64,000 bases of DNA from Myrica gale (Eukaryota > Streptophyta > Magnoliopsida > Fagales > Myricaceae), in the NCBI GenBank assembly GCA_963930655.1, contig OZ005613.1:11850501-11914500 (forward strand), given 5' to 3'. The first letter of the stretch is position 1. Each line of letters begins with the position of its first letter. A program made the position numbers and the translations under genes. Shown here piece by piece: positions 63,406 through 64,000 of this stretch. The notes beneath the pieces are model-generated. The model searched no databases and had not been told where the DNA came from. It saw only the letters and a list, made by a program, of their open reading frames with translations.

Positions 63406-64000
63406 GGTGATATCCCTTCCCTAATTTCCCGATTTCTCTAATTTCCTTGATCTCTTGTATTTAGCCAATTAACGATTATGATCGTAATTGTCTCTATTTT
63501 ATCAGTTTCTATGCGTTTAACAAATTTCTTTTCATTCTCTTGTATTCATCTAAAATTTTAGTTTTTGTCAATCTTGATTATTCTTTCACTAATCTGGGTT
63601 AATTACTTGACTAAGTAAGTACCTATTTCCATTTTCTAACATATGCATTGATTAACTTTGTAACTTAGCTAATTATTTTACTAACCTAAGTCCATTTGAT
63701 GTCATGTTGGTCCCACTCTCTCTCTTTTCCCCAGGTTACACGGCACACACAAGGAAATCTTTGTTTTGTCTTGTTTTCCTTATCCTTTCCCTTGTCCTAT
63801 GTTCTTGGCCTTTGTTGCATGAATAGCGAGATGCAAATTTGGATCAACCGGTCATGCTTGTTTGCAATCACAATTGATGTGATTTTGAAGTGACTTTAGC
63901 TTATGTAAGTGATCTTAATCATTACCTAGGGAAGAGGGAGTGTGTCATTTGGCTCCTCTAGCCCTTGTGCCGCCGAAGCCACCCAATCAAGGGGCTTGCT
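63406..64000. other. Window end, no gene seen
   Basis: AT/CT-rich sequence with no recognised coding or repeat feature. The MULE transposase N-terminus expected here is not found. Confidence 0.4.

Overview
The window is nuclear DNA of a flowering plant, most likely a eudicot. It is AT-rich, uses spliced genes, and is dominated by nested retrotransposons, DNA-transposon remnants and an endogenous plant pararetrovirus. There are no bacterial-type operons, CRISPR arrays, rRNAs or tRNAs. Species cannot be told from the sequence.

Host genes are few. An intact intronless pentatricopeptide-repeat (PPR) gene of the organelle RNA-processing type lies at 49593-51488. A small gene for a secreted proline-containing protein with a clear TATA box lies at 12714-13064. 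Two host gene fragments keep introns or splice sites: the C-terminal part of a subtilisin-like protease (13929-14278, minus) and four exons of the coatomer epsilon subunit (about 52030-54633, plus). A two-exon GRF zinc-finger gene (60614-61123) sits inside a Mutator-like element.

Layout. 0.7-5.6 kb: decayed Ty3/gypsy element with a hAT remnant inside it. 5.6-11.2 kb: decayed endogenous caulimovirid on the minus strand. 12-14.4 kb: SINE-like copy, small secreted-protein gene, subtilase fragment. 14.7-19.8 kb: two minus-strand LINEs, the first split by a 2-kb LTR element with a 5-bp target duplication. 20.3-21 kb: CACTA and hAT ends. 24.5-27.2 kb: solo LTR and decayed copia. 28.6-30 kb: CACTA left end. 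30-40.6 kb: complete copia element (SIRE-like, minus strand) with both LTRs, PBS, PPT, target duplication, gag, broken pol and an additional third ORF. 42.3-48.8 kb: decayed gypsy with a nested solo LTR, an antisense additional ORF and an F-box-like segment. 49-55 kb: PPR gene and coatomer pseudogene. 57.2-58.3 kb: solo LTR. 60.3-63.4 kb: Mutator-like element with two convergent genes.

The most interesting signal is a helically phased array of the palindrome GTGTCGACAC in the copia element. Sites come in pairs whose starts are exactly 21 bp apart (two helical turns), and pairs are separated by 52-54 bp (about five turns). The array occurs in both LTRs upstream of the TATA box, again just upstream of the element's third ORF, and with the same spacing in a diverged solo LTR at 57.2 kb. 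A second LTR family (solo LTRs at 24.5 and 43.5 kb) has a related palindrome, CGGTCGACCG, with the same GTCGAC core, in the same promoter position. This looks like a family of transposon cis-elements read by a dimeric DNA-binding protein. The third ORF is one candidate for that protein, and host factors are the main alternative.
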